From NCBI RefSeq assembly GCF_026013545.1, contig NZ_JAPDOG010000006.1, positions 1 to 64,000 of the forward strand: 64,000 bases of DNA, read 5' to 3'. Position numbers and translations under genes: made by a program. The DNA is from Defluviimonas salinarum (GTDB lineage Bacteria > Pseudomonadota > Alphaproteobacteria > Rhodobacterales > Rhodobacteraceae). This document shows, in pieces, positions 8,525 to 18,081 of this stretch (positions are counted from its first letter, which is position 1; every line of letters starts with the position of its first letter). The notes under the pieces were generated by a model, which saw only the letters and a program-made list of their open reading frames with translations, did no database searches and was not told the origin of the DNA.

Positions 8525-9451
8525 ATGGTCGTAGACACAATCAAGATGAAGAGCCTGAGCGACCGGCTCGCGGCCGAAGAGGTCAAGGGCCGCTCGCTCT
8601 GGGCCGATGCCCGCCACCGGTTCCTGCGCAACAAGGCCGCCGTCGTGGGGCTGGTCATCCTGTTCCTGATCGGCCTCTTCGCGATCTTCGGCAATTACGT
8701 CGCCGCCTGGTCGAACGAGGAGCTCGACTTCTCGGTGATGGGCCAGGTGGCCGATCTCGGCGGGCCGTCGCTCTCGAACGGCCATTATTTCGGCACCGAC
8801 GACCTTGGCCGCGACCTCTTCGCGCGCACGGTACAGGGCACGCGGATCTCGCTCATGGTCGGCATCGTCGGCTCGCTGATCGCGGTCGTCGTCGGCACAC
8901 TCTACGGCGCCACGGCGGGCTATGTCGGCGGCCGCGTCGACAATATCATGATGCGCACCGTCGATATCCTGATGTCGATTCCCTACATGTTCGTGCTGAT
9001 CCTGCTCCTCGTGATGTTCGGCCGTTCGATCGCCATGCTCTTCATCGGCATCGGCCTCATCTCCTGGCTCGACATGAGCCGGATCGTCCGTGGCCAGACG
9101 CTCAGCCTCAAGCACAAGGAATTCATCGAGGCCGCGCAGGCCACCGGGGTTCCGAGCTTCACCATCATCTGGCGCCACATCGTGCCGAACCTCCTTGGCG
9201 TCGTTGCGGTCTACGCGACGCTCCTCGTGCCGCTGATGATCCTGACCGAGAGCTTCATCTCTTTCCTCGGCCTCGGCGTGCAGGAACCGCTCACAAGTTG
9301 GGGTGCGCTGATCTCCGAGGGCGCGGGCACGATCAACTACGGCACGCTCTGGCAGCTCGCCTTCCCGCTCTTCTTCTTCATCATCACGCTCTTCGCCTTC
9401 TTCTTCGTCGGCGACGGCCTGCGCGACGCGCTCGACCCGAAGGACCGCTGA
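8525..9451 (+). CDS. oppC: Oligopeptide ABC transporter permease OppC
   Basis: This 308-residue partner permease has the family N-terminal extension (residues 1-35) before a first membrane helix near 40-60. The OppC/DppC landmark HYFGTDDLGRDLFAR is near residue 87, and the EAA loop EAAQATGVPSFTIIWRHIVPN is near 200. It forms the heterodimeric channel with OppB. The ATG follows the oppB stop by 3 bases, and its own stop precedes oppD by one base, indicating translational coupling. Confidence 0.93.
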   Translation: MVVDTIKMKSLSDRLAAEEVKGRSLWADARHRFLRNKAAVVGLVILFLIGLFAIFGNYVAAWSNEELDFSVMGQVADLGGPSLSNGHYFGTDDLGRDLFARTVQGTRISLMVGIVGSLIAVVVGTLYGATAGYVGGRVDNIMMRTVDILMSIPYMFVLILLLVMFGRSIAMLFIGIGLISWLDMSRIVRGQTLSLKHKEFIEAAQATGVPSFTIIWRHIVPNLLGVVAVYATLLVPLMILTESFISFLGLGVQEPLTSWGALISEGAGTINYGTLWQLAFPLFFFIITLFAFFFVGDGLRDALDPKDR

Positions 9452-9452
9452 C

Positions 9453-10417
9453 ATGGCACTACTCGAAGTCCGCGACCTCGGCGTCAGTTTCGCGACGCCC
9501 GATGGCACCGTGAACGCGGTGAACGGGGTGAACTTCACCCTCGACAAGGGCGAGACGCTCGGCATCGTCGGCGAAAGCGGCTCCGGCAAGAGCCAGCTCT
9601 CGTTCGCGATCATGGGGCTTCTCGCGAAGAACGGCCGGGCGACGGGATCGGTGATGTTCGACGGTCGGGAAATCCTGAACGCGCCGCCCCATGTCATCAA
9701 CCCGATCCGCGCCAACAAGATCGCGATGGTCTTCCAGGACCCGATGACCTCGCTCAACCCCTACATGCGGGTCGCCGACCAGATGGCCGAGGTGCTGATC
9801 CACCACAAGGGCATGGGCAAGTCCGAAGCGGTCCAGGAAGCCGTGCACATGCTCGATGCGGTGAAGATTCCCGACGCCAAGGGCCGCGTCGGCCTCTATC
9901 CGCACGAGTTTTCGGGCGGGATGCGGCAGCGGGTGATGATCGCGATGTCGCTCCTTTGCCGGCCGGAACTGCTGATCGCGGACGAACCGACGACCGCGCT
10001 CGACGTGACCGTGCAGGCGCAGATCATGACGCTGCTCGCCGATCTCCAGCGCGATTTCGGCATGGCGACAATCCTCATCACCCACGACCTCGGCGTGGTG
10101 GCAGGGTTCTGCGAGGACGTGCTGGTGCTCTATGGTGGCCAGGTGATGGAGCAAAGCCCGGTCGATCCCTTGTTCCAGACCCCGACCCACCCCTATACGC
10201 GCGGCCTCCTCCGGGCGATCCCGCGGGTCGACCACGAGGGCGAGGATCTCGACTCGATCCCCGGCAGCCCGCCCAACATGACGAACGCGCCGAGAGGCTG
10301 CCCCTTCGCGCCGCGCTGCGACTTCGCGGCCGACGACTGCCGCGACCACCTTGCCGCCCTCACCGAGTTCGCGCCCGACCGCTGGCGCGCCTGCAACCGC
10401 ACGCTGGAGGAGCTTGC

Positions 10418-10421
<4 letters not shown>
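9453..10421 (+). CDS. oppD: Oligopeptide ABC transporter ATP-binding protein OppD
   Basis: This 322-residue ATPase powers peptide uptake. It shows Walker [10 protein letters not shown] near residue 41, the Q-loop [13 protein letters not shown], the ABC signature FSGGMRQR, Walker [13 protein letters not shown], and the switch His in ITHDLGVV. The C-terminal oligopeptide/dipeptide domain (GCPFAPRC then two more Cys) is typical of OppD/DppD and in some members carries an iron-sulfur cluster. Its stop overlaps the oppF start by 4 bases (ATGA). Confidence 0.93.
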
Positions 10422-11431
<1,010 letters not shown>

Positions 11432-11449
11432 CGACTGCGCGCGGCGCGT

Positions 11450-12775
11450 CTAGTCGGGCGCCGTCGCCGCTTTCAGGAACGCGATCAGGTCGGCGCGGTC
11501 TTCCGGGGCCGCGATCCTCTGCATCGGCATCTTCGATCCGGGGATGAAGCGATCGGGCCCGAGGTCGAAGAGCCGGTCGATCGTGCCATCGCTCCAGACG
11601 ATGTCGGAGCCTTCAAGCGTCGCGGAATAGCCATAGCCCGCGACCGTCCCGGCGGGCCGGCCAAAGAGGCCGTGAAGCGTCGGCCCGGCGCGGCGCCCGC
11701 CCTCGGGGCCGAGCGCGTGGCAGATCGAGCACTTGCGCTGGAACTGGCGCTCGCCGTTCGGCATCTCCTCTGGCGGGGTGAGAAAGCTCTGCCCGGAATC
11801 CTCGATCCGCACCCCGTCGAGATCGTCAAGCGGCCAGCTGTACATCGCGCTGTCGAGCCCGCCGGCATGGATGTTCGTTCCGTCCGGCGCGAAGGCCAGC
11901 GCCCAGACCGGACCTTTCAGCGTCGCGCGGAAGTCGTCGGCGATGCGCCACGCGGCGGTGTCCACGACCATGATGTAGCCCTGCGCATCGCCCGCGGCGA
12001 GCCGCTGCGAGCCTGCATGATAGGCCATCGCCAGGATCGGCCGCCGGTCGAGCGTGAAATCGGCCAGTTCCTCGCCCCCGGGCAGTTTCAGGATGCGGGT
12101 GCCGCCATCGACCGCACCGTAGGCGAGCCAGGTCTCATCCTTGTTCACCACGAGTGTGTTGATGCCGAACCCGTGCGCAATGAGCTGGCCGAGCGCGGCG
12201 CCGCTCGCCGCGTCCCAGAGCCGCAGCGTGCCGTCCGCCGAGGCGGTGTAGAGCCGCGCGCCGTCGGACGAGAAAGCGACATCGGTGACGCTGTTTCGGT
12301 GCCCGTCGATCACGACGGGACCGCTCGCGCCCGAGACATCCCAGATCCGCGCGGTGCCGTCCCAGCTTGCCGAGGCGATCCGCCGCCCGTCCGGCGTCAC
12401 CGCGAGCCGCACGACCTTTCCCGCGTGCCGGCCGAGCTCGCGCCCCGCCCCGGTCGCTGTATCCCAGACCCGGACCGTGAAGTCGTCGCCCGCCGAGGCG
12501 ATGCGCCCGCCGCCGAGATCGGCGACCGTATTGACGGCCGCCCTGTGCCCTTCCAGCCAGCTCGGCCGGCCGCTGCGCCAGAGGCCCACGGAATTGTCGA
12601 AACTCGCGGTCAGGATCGTCCCGTCCGTGCCGGTCGCGATGCCCATGACTGGACCACCGTGACCTTTGAGCGTGAAGAACTCCTGCGCCTGCGCACCAGA
12701 GGCCAGACCCCAGAAAGCGGCCGCGCAGAGCGCGGCCCGTGCGGGCATCCATCGGTCCACGGTCGTCGGCATCAC
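11450..12775 (-). CDS. Periplasmic WD40 beta-propeller fused to c-type cytochrome
   Basis: This 441-residue exported protein has a signal peptide (residues 1-30, ending SGAQA). Seven WD40-like repeats run from about residue 38 to 318, enough for a complete seven-blade propeller. A class I cytochrome c domain of about 100 residues follows, with the haem motif CSICH at 349-353 and likely axial Met in SKMPMQ (416-418). The arrangement suggests a periplasmic electron carrier tethered to a protein-interaction scaffold. No obvious redox partner gene lies beside it. The gene is convergent with oppF and has no operon partner, since the next minus-strand gene starts far upstream. The role is unknown; the domain reading is firm. 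Confidence 0.85.
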   Translation of the reverse strand: MMPTTVDRWMPARAALCAAAFWGLASGAQAQEFFTLKGHGGPVMGIATGTDGTILTASFDNSVGLWRSGRPSWLEGHRAAVNTVADLGGGRIASAGDDFTVRVWDTATGAGRELGRHAGKVVRLAVTPDGRRIASASWDGTARIWDVSGASGPVVIDGHRNSVTDVAFSSDGARLYTASADGTLRLWDAASGAALGQLIAHGFGINTLVVNKDETWLAYGAVDGGTRILKLPGGEELADFTLDRRPILAMAYHAGSQRLAAGDAQGYIMVVDTAAWRIADDFRATLKGPVWALAFAPDGTNIHAGGLDSAMYSWPLDDLDGVRIEDSGQSFLTPPEEMPNGERQFQRKCSICHALGPEGGRRAGPTLHGLFGRPAGTVAGYGYSATLEGSDIVWSDGTIDRLFDLGPDRFIPGSKMPMQRIAAPEDRADLIAFLKAATAPD

Positions 12776-12887
12776 CGCCCCCCGGCGTTCGCCCCGCCGA
12801 TGCGCGCAGCACCCGGCCGGGCCGCGACACTATAGGCCGGGACAGGCCTTCGGGTCCATTGATCGGGCCACAAGCGGCGGCGTGACC

Positions 12888-13742
12888 TCAGCCCCGCACC
12901 ACCCGCTGGGTCTGCACGCCGAGCCCCTCGACGGACAGCCGCATCACCTCGCCGCCCTTCAGATAGGCGGGCGGCTTGCGGCCCATGCCCACACCCGGCG
13001 GTGTCCCGGTCGCGATCACGTCGCCCGGCTGGAGCGACATGAAGCGGCTGACATAGGCGACGAGGAACGGCACCTTGAACACCATCGTCGCCGTCGCGCC
13101 GTTCTGGCAGCGCTGCCCGTCGATCTCCAGCCACATCCTCAGATTGCCGACATCGCCCGCCTGGTCCGGCGTCACCAGCCAGGGCCCGATCGGCCCGAAC
13201 GTGTCGCAGCCCTTGCCCTTGTCCCAGGTGCCGCCGCGCTCGATCTGGTATTCGCGCTCGCTCACGTCGTTGACGACGCAATAACCCGCGACATGCGAAA
13301 GCGCATCGGCCTCATCGATATAGGCGCCGCCCTTGCCGATCACGACGCCAAGCTCGACCTCCCAGTCGGTCTTCTGCGAGCCGCGCGGCAGGATCACGTC
13401 GTCATCCGGCCCGTTGATGCACGAGGTCCATTTGTTGAAGATAACCGGTTCCTCCGGCACCTTCATCCCGGCCTCGGCGGCATGGTCGGCATAGTTGAGC
13501 CCGATGGCGATGAACTTGCCGGTGCTGCCGACGCAGGGACCGAGCCGGAGCCCCGCCTGTGGCACGCCCTCGACCAGCGGCAGCGCCGCGGGATCGAGGG
13601 CCGCGAGCCGCGCGAGGTTTTCGGGCAGAAGCGCCTCTCCCGCGACATCGGCGATAATACCGGAGAGGTCGCGCACCCGCCCCTCGCCGTCGATCAGACC
13701 GGGCTTCTCCGCGCCCTTCGCCCCGTAGCGCACCAGTTTCAT
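12888..13742 (-). CDS. Fumarylacetoacetate hydrolase family protein (diketo-deoxy-fuconate hydrolase-like)
   Basis: This 284-residue FAH-fold enzyme, a metal-dependent C-C or C-O hydrolase/isomerase, contains IGLNYADHAAEAGM near residue 77, the Glu-Glu-Asp metal site embedded in TDWEVELGVVIGKGG, and the C-terminal GDVIATGTPPGVGMG. Its layout most resembles 2,4-diketo-3-deoxy-L-fuconate hydrolases and ureidoglycolate-lyase-labelled relatives. The start at 13742 gives MKLVRYG, the family N-terminus; the longer frame adds unrelated residues. It is divergent from the dipeptidase at 13888. No sugar-acid pathway genes are adjacent, so the substrate is open. Confidence 0.88.
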   Translation of the reverse strand: MKLVRYGAKGAEKPGLIDGEGRVRDLSGIIADVAGEALLPENLARLAALDPAALPLVEGVPQAGLRLGPCVGSTGKFIAIGLNYADHAAEAGMKVPEEPVIFNKWTSCINGPDDDVILPRGSQKTDWEVELGVVIGKGGAYIDEADALSHVAGYCVVNDVSEREYQIERGGTWDKGKGCDTFGPIGPWLVTPDQAGDVGNLRMWLEIDGQRCQNGATATMVFKVPFLVAYVSRFMSLQPGDVIATGTPPGVGMGRKPPAYLKGGEVMRLSVEGLGVQTQRVVRG

Positions 13743-13887
13743 GCGAGCCCCCCTGTTTCGGCGCAGGCTGACCGGCGCGCCCGGTACGGTCAAGTCCGGA
13801 TCGGCCGGCCTTGCGCTTCGCCGCGCTTCGCGCGAGGCTCGGGGTCCGGCCTCGGAGCGGCCGGATCCATCCCAGCGCCGAGGCAGC

Positions 13888-14940
13888 ATGATTCCGGTTT
13901 TCGACGGCCACAACGATTTCCTCCTCAGGCTCCTGCGCGAGCCCGCCGACCGCGAGGCGATCTGGCTCACCGGAAACGGCAAGGGCCATCTCGACCTGCC
14001 GCGAATGCGGGCCGGCGGCCTCGCCGGGGGCTTCTTCGCGGTCTATGTCCCCTCGCCCGACGCCGAGGCCTCGCTCGACCTCGACGCGCTGATGGATGCC
14101 CCGCCCTACGACCTGCCCCTGCCCGGACCCGTCGGCGCGGATGCCGCGCAGCCTGTTGCGGCGGCGATGGTCGGGCATTTGATGTGGATGGAGCGCACCG
14201 GAACGCTCACGATCTGCCGCTCGGTCGATGATATCCGCGCCGCGATGGCGGCGGGAAGGATCGCCTCGATCCTGCATTTCGAGGGCGCCGAACCGATCGG
14301 CGAGGATCTCGACGCCCTGCATCTCTGGCACGCCGCCGGGCTCAGATCGCTCGGCCCGGTCTGGTCGCGCCCCACCGCCTTCGGCCACGGCGTCCCGTTC
14401 CGCTTCCCCGGCGAACCGGACACCGGCCCCGGCCTGACCGAGGCGGGAAAGCGCCTCGTGGCCGAATGCGACCGGCTTCGCATCCTGATCGACCTCAGCC
14501 ACCTGAACGCGAAGGGCTTCGACGATGTCGCGGCGCTTTCCGGCGCGCCGCTCGTCGCCACCCATTCCAACGCCCATGCGGTCACCCCCTCGACCCGCAA
14601 CCTCACCGACCGCCAGCTCGCCGCGATCCGTGCCTCCGGCGGCATGGTCGGGCTCAACTTCGCAACCGTGTTCCTGCGTCCCGACGGCCGCCGCGCGTCC
14701 TTCGACGGCTGGGACCCGGTCCTGCGCCATCTCGACCACCTGATCGAGCATCTCGGCGAAGACCACGTCGGCTTCGGATCGGATTTCGACGGCGCGATGG
14801 TGCCGGAGGCGATCGGCGATGCGCGCGGCCTGCCGCGGCTTCTCGAGGCGCTCGCGGCACACGGCTATGGCGAGGCGCTGATCCGCAAGCTGGCGCATGA
14901 GAACTGGCTGGCGGTGCTGGACCGGACCTGGGGTCGATGA
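13888..14940 (+). CDS. Membrane dipeptidase-type (M19) zinc peptidase
   Basis: This 350-residue M19 dipeptidase-family metalloenzyme hydrolyses dipeptides or related amides. The binuclear zinc ligands are visible: FDGHNDFLLR (HxD) at residues 5-14, the bridging Glu in LHFEGAEPIG near 133, His in ATHSNAHA near 228, and Asp in GFGSDFDGA near 295. No signal peptide is present, so a cytosolic location is likely. The start at 13888 gives MIPVFDGHND. The stop overlaps the next gene's ATG by 4 bases (14937-14940), so the YcaQ-like gene is translationally coupled to it. Confidence 0.9.
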   Translation: MIPVFDGHNDFLLRLLREPADREAIWLTGNGKGHLDLPRMRAGGLAGGFFAVYVPSPDAEASLDLDALMDAPPYDLPLPGPVGADAAQPVAAAMVGHLMWMERTGTLTICRSVDDIRAAMAAGRIASILHFEGAEPIGEDLDALHLWHAAGLRSLGPVWSRPTAFGHGVPFRFPGEPDTGPGLTEAGKRLVAECDRLRILIDLSHLNAKGFDDVAALSGAPLVATHSNAHAVTPSTRNLTDRQLAAIRASGGMVGLNFATVFLRPDGRRASFDGWDPVLRHLDHLIEHLGEDHVGFGSDFDGAMVPEAIGDARGLPRLLEALAAHGYGEALIRKLAHENWLAVLDRTWGR

Positions 14941-16142
14941 CCGCCCCGGTCCTCGACAACGAGCGCGCGCGGCGGCTCTTTCTCGACCGTCACGCGCTTC
15001 TGGAGCCGCCCTCCGGACCGGCGCGGGGCGAGGCCCTGATGGCGCTGATCCACCGGCTCGGCTTCGTGCAGGTGGACAGCATCAACACGGTCGAACGCGC
15101 CCATCACATGATCCTGTGGTCGCGTCGCCAGAGCTACCGGCCGGCGGATCTCAAGCGCCTTCTGGAACGCGACCGGGCGCTCTTCGAGCACTGGACCCAC
15201 GATGCCTCGGTCATTCCGGCGGAGTTCTTCCCCTACTGGAGGCTCCGCTTCCGCCGCGACGCCGAGCGCATGCACGCCCGCTGGACCGCGTGGCAGGGCG
15301 CCGAGTTCCACGACAAGGTCGAGGACGTGCTGGACCATGTCCGCTCGCGCGGCCCCTGCGGCTCGGGTGAGGTCGGAACCGACGAGCAGCGCGGCAAGGG
15401 CGGCTGGTGGGAATGGCATCCCTCGAAGACCGCTCTGGAATATCTGTGGCGGACGGGTGCGCTTTGCGTCTGCCACCGCCGCAACTTCGCCAAGGTCTAC
15501 GACCTGACCGAGCGTGTCCTGCCCGACGCCCACCGGCTGCCGGAACCGGCCGAGGCCGCAACCGTGGACTGGGCCTGCAGCGCCGCGCTCGACCGGCTGG
15601 GCTTCGCCACCTCGGGCGAGATCGGGGCGTTCTGGGATCTGGTGACGCCGCAGGAGGCGAAGGACTGGTGCGACCGCGCGCTGGCGCGGGGTGAGATCGC
15701 CGAGGTCCGGATCGAGAACCATGACGGCAGCCTGCGCCGCTGCCTCGCCCGGCCGGGTCTCGACGACGCCGCCGCCGCGCTGCCCGCCCCGGCGAACCGC
15801 ATCCGCATCCTCTCGCCCTTCGACCCCGCGCTGCGCGACCGCAAACGGGCCGAGCGGCTCTTCGGCTTTCACTACCGGATCGAGGTCTTCGTGCCCGAGC
15901 CGCAACGCCGCTTTGGCTACTATGTCTTCCCGGTGATGGAGCGCGACCGGCTGATCGGCCGGATCGACGCGAAATGCCTGCGCGCCGAGGGCGTGCTCGC
16001 CGTAACCTCCTTCTGGCCCGAGGCGGGCATCGCGATGGGCGCGGGCCGGCTGGCCCGGCTCGAAGCCGAGCTTGCCCGGCTCGGACGCTTCACCGGCTGC
16101 CAGGAGGTGCGCTTCTCCGCCGGCTGGCTGCGCGCGGCCTGA
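14937..16142 (+). CDS. YcaQ/AlkZ-like DNA glycosylase (DUF1006, winged-helix family)
   Basis: This 401-residue protein belongs to the HTH_42 family, whose studied members (AlkZ, YcaQ) are DNA glycosylases that remove alkylated bases or unhook interstrand crosslinks. The catalytic QxD-type motif is visible as Gln45-Val-Asp47 in GFVQVDSINTVERAHH. Tandem winged-helix regions follow, with the conserved C-terminal segments ILSPFDPALRDRKRAERLFGF and RIDAKCLR. QxD rather than QxQ places it nearer YcaQ than AlkZ. It is probably co-expressed with the dipeptidase through the ATGA overlap. A DNA-repair role is inferred from family knowledge. Confidence 0.85.
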   Translation: MTAPVLDNERARRLFLDRHALLEPPSGPARGEALMALIHRLGFVQVDSINTVERAHHMILWSRRQSYRPADLKRLLERDRALFEHWTHDASVIPAEFFPYWRLRFRRDAERMHARWTAWQGAEFHDKVEDVLDHVRSRGPCGSGEVGTDEQRGKGGWWEWHPSKTALEYLWRTGALCVCHRRNFAKVYDLTERVLPDAHRLPEPAEAATVDWACSAALDRLGFATSGEIGAFWDLVTPQEAKDWCDRALARGEIAEVRIENHDGSLRRCLARPGLDDAAAALPAPANRIRILSPFDPALRDRKRAERLFGFHYRIEVFVPEPQRRFGYYVFPVMERDRLIGRIDAKCLRAEGVLAVTSFWPEAGIAMGAGRLARLEAELARLGRFTGCQEVRFSAGWLRAA

Positions 16143-16196
16143 CGGGCGAAAACCGACGCCGCCGTACGTCGGCATCGGAACAGACGATGGCCACCG

Positions 16197-16224
16197 CCGT
16201 TCCCCACTTTACTTGGGGAAACGG
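16197..16224 (+). promoter_or_regulatory. Leader hairpin touching the ribosome site of the EamA gene
   Basis: CCGTTCCCC (16197-16205) pairs with GGGGAAACGG (16215-16224) with one bulged A and a 9-nt loop. The last two G of the 3' arm are the first two bases of the GGAGG ribosome site (16223-16227) for the gene at 16233. Such a structure could limit translation. The effect is inferred. Confidence 0.45.
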
Positions 16225-16232
16225 AGGCGCAC

Positions 16233-17126
16233 ATGGATCATGTCGTAAGCTATCGCAAGGGCGTGGGGCTGGTGCTCTTCGCGGCGGTCCTGTGGTCGCT
16301 CATGGGGCTCGCGATCCGCTCGCTCGGCGATGCGGGGACATGGCAGGTGCTGTTCTACCGCTCGCTCGGCATGGCACCGGTGCTCTTTCTGACCGTCGCC
16401 TGCCGCTCCGGCGGGCGCCCGTTCCAGCGCATCCGTGCCGCGGGATGGCCCGGCTTTATCGGCGGCTTCGGGCTCGTCTTCGCCTTCGCGGGCGCGATCT
16501 ACGCCATCCAGTCGACAACTGTCGCCAATGCCGTCTTCCTCTTCGCCGCGGCACCGCTCTTCACCGCGGTCATGGCCTGGCTGATCCTGAAGGAGCCGGT
16601 CCGCCGCGCGACCTGGGGCGCGATCGCGCTCGCCGGGATCGGCATGTTCGTGATGGTCCGCGAGGGCCTTGCCATCGGCGCCGGCTGGGGCAATGTCGCG
16701 GCACTCTTCTCGGCGGCGGGGTTCTCCGCCTTCACCATCGCGCTCCGCTGGGGCCGGGTCGCCAACATGCTGCCCTCGGTGCTGATCGGCGGCGTGCTGT
16801 CGGTGATCGTCGCGGGCGCGGTCATCGCGCTCCGCGGCGAAAGCTTCGCCCTGCCCCCCCGCTCCATCGCCATCGCGATGCTGATGGGGGCGGCGCTCCT
16901 CGGCTTCGGGCTCGCAATCTACACCACCGGCAGCCGGGTCGTGGAGGCGGCCGAACTCGGGCTTCTCACGATGGCCGAGGTGATGCTGGCGCCGGTCTGG
17001 GTCTGGCTCGTCCTCGGCGAAAGCGCGAGTTCTGGCACCTTCATCGGCGGCGCCGTCCTTCTCGCCGCCATCGCCTTCAACGCCGCGACCGGAATGCGTC
17101 ACCGCCCGCCCGCACTGACAACCTGA
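16233..17126 (+). CDS. EamA/DMT-superfamily transporter
   Basis: This 297-residue inner-membrane protein has about ten hydrophobic helices arranged as two EamA repeats (roughly residues 10-140 and 150-285). Typical features are the early LWSLMGLAIRSL segment, the end-of-helix-4 motif NAVFLFAAAPLFTAVMAWLILKEPVRR, and the matching APVWVWLVLGE in the second repeat. Family members export amino acids or other metabolites. The ATG at 16233 follows GGAGGC by a few bases and sits under a leader hairpin. The substrate is unknown. Confidence 0.9.
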   Translation: MDHVVSYRKGVGLVLFAAVLWSLMGLAIRSLGDAGTWQVLFYRSLGMAPVLFLTVACRSGGRPFQRIRAAGWPGFIGGFGLVFAFAGAIYAIQSTTVANAVFLFAAAPLFTAVMAWLILKEPVRRATWGAIALAGIGMFVMVREGLAIGAGWGNVAALFSAAGFSAFTIALRWGRVANMLPSVLIGGVLSVIVAGAVIALRGESFALPPRSIAIAMLMGAALLGFGLAIYTTGSRVVEAAELGLLTMAEVMLAPVWVWLVLGESASSGTFIGGAVLLAAIAFNAATGMRHRPPALTT

Positions 17127-17258
17127 GGGACGGGATCTGGGCGCGGCTGGCCATTTCGCGACACCCGCAAGCGTCGAGACACGTCCCCGCCTCACGGCTC
17201 CAACGTTGTCGCGAGCGGCGTACCGTGTCACAAAATCTCATCCGGTCCTCAGATAGGG

Positions 17259-18035
17259 ATGGCGGCGATGCGGTTTGATTTCACGGACAAGCGCGTGCTG
17301 GTCACCGGGGGAACGCGGGGCATCGGCCGCGCGACCGCCGAGGCGTTCCTCGAAGCTGGCGCGAGGGTTGCCGTCAATGGCCGAACGCCCGCCTCCACGT
17401 CCTCGGCGATTGCCGCGTTGGGAAGCGGGGCGAGGCTCGTCTCCGCTCCTGGAGACGTGGCGACGGCCTCGGGATGCAAGGCGATCGTCGACGCGGCCAT
17501 CGAGGGGCTTGGCGGGCTCGACATGCTGGTCAACAGCGCGGGTGTCGGCGATTCAGGCCCCATCGAAGAGATCGACGAGGCCTTTTGGGACGAGATGCTC
17601 GCGGTGAACCTCAAGGGAACGTTCTTCTGCATACGCTGGGCGCTCGGGGCGCTGCGCGAAAGCAAGGGCAATATCGTCAATGTCGCCTCGGACGCCGGCC
17701 TCATGGGCGATGTCGGGAGTGGCACCGTCTATTGCGCGTCGAAGGGCGGCGTCGTGAACATGACCCGCGCCATGGCGCTTGAACTCGCGCCCGATGTCCG
17801 GGTGAACTGTGTTTGCCCCGGTTACGTCGACACCGACATGGTGCGCCGTGATGGCATCGACCGGGCCGCTGATCCGCTGGCGGCCGAACGGGCGCTCATC
17901 GACTACGCGCCGTTGAAGCGCATCGCGGCACCCAGCGAAATCGCCACCTCGATCCTCTACATGGCGTCGGACGACGCGCGTTTCGTGACGGGTGCCGCGT
18001 TCCAGATCGATGGCGGATCAACGGCGGGACAGTGA
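17259..18035 (+). CDS. Short-chain dehydrogenase/reductase
   Basis: This 258-residue classical SDR has the NAD(P)-binding glycine motif TGGTRGIG at 16-23, NSAG at 92-95, and the catalytic Ser144 (NVASDAG), Tyr158 and Lys162 (YCASK). The C-terminal end GAAFQIDGGSTAGQ is standard. It resembles 3-oxoacyl-ACP reductase/glucose dehydrogenase-type family members without a substrate-defining feature. A second possible start lies three codons downstream at 17268. It appears monocistronic, with 131 bases upstream and a convergent RpiR gene downstream. Confidence 0.9.
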   Translation: MAAMRFDFTDKRVLVTGGTRGIGRATAEAFLEAGARVAVNGRTPASTSSAIAALGSGARLVSAPGDVATASGCKAIVDAAIEGLGGLDMLVNSAGVGDSGPIEEIDEAFWDEMLAVNLKGTFFCIRWALGALRESKGNIVNVASDAGLMGDVGSGTVYCASKGGVVNMTRAMALELAPDVRVNCVCPGYVDTDMVRRDGIDRAADPLAAERALIDYAPLKRIAAPSEIATSILYMASDDARFVTGAAFQIDGGSTAGQ

Positions 18036-18081
18036 ACCAGACCGGAATGATCCGCCGGCGCCGACTTTCGCAGCGGCATGC

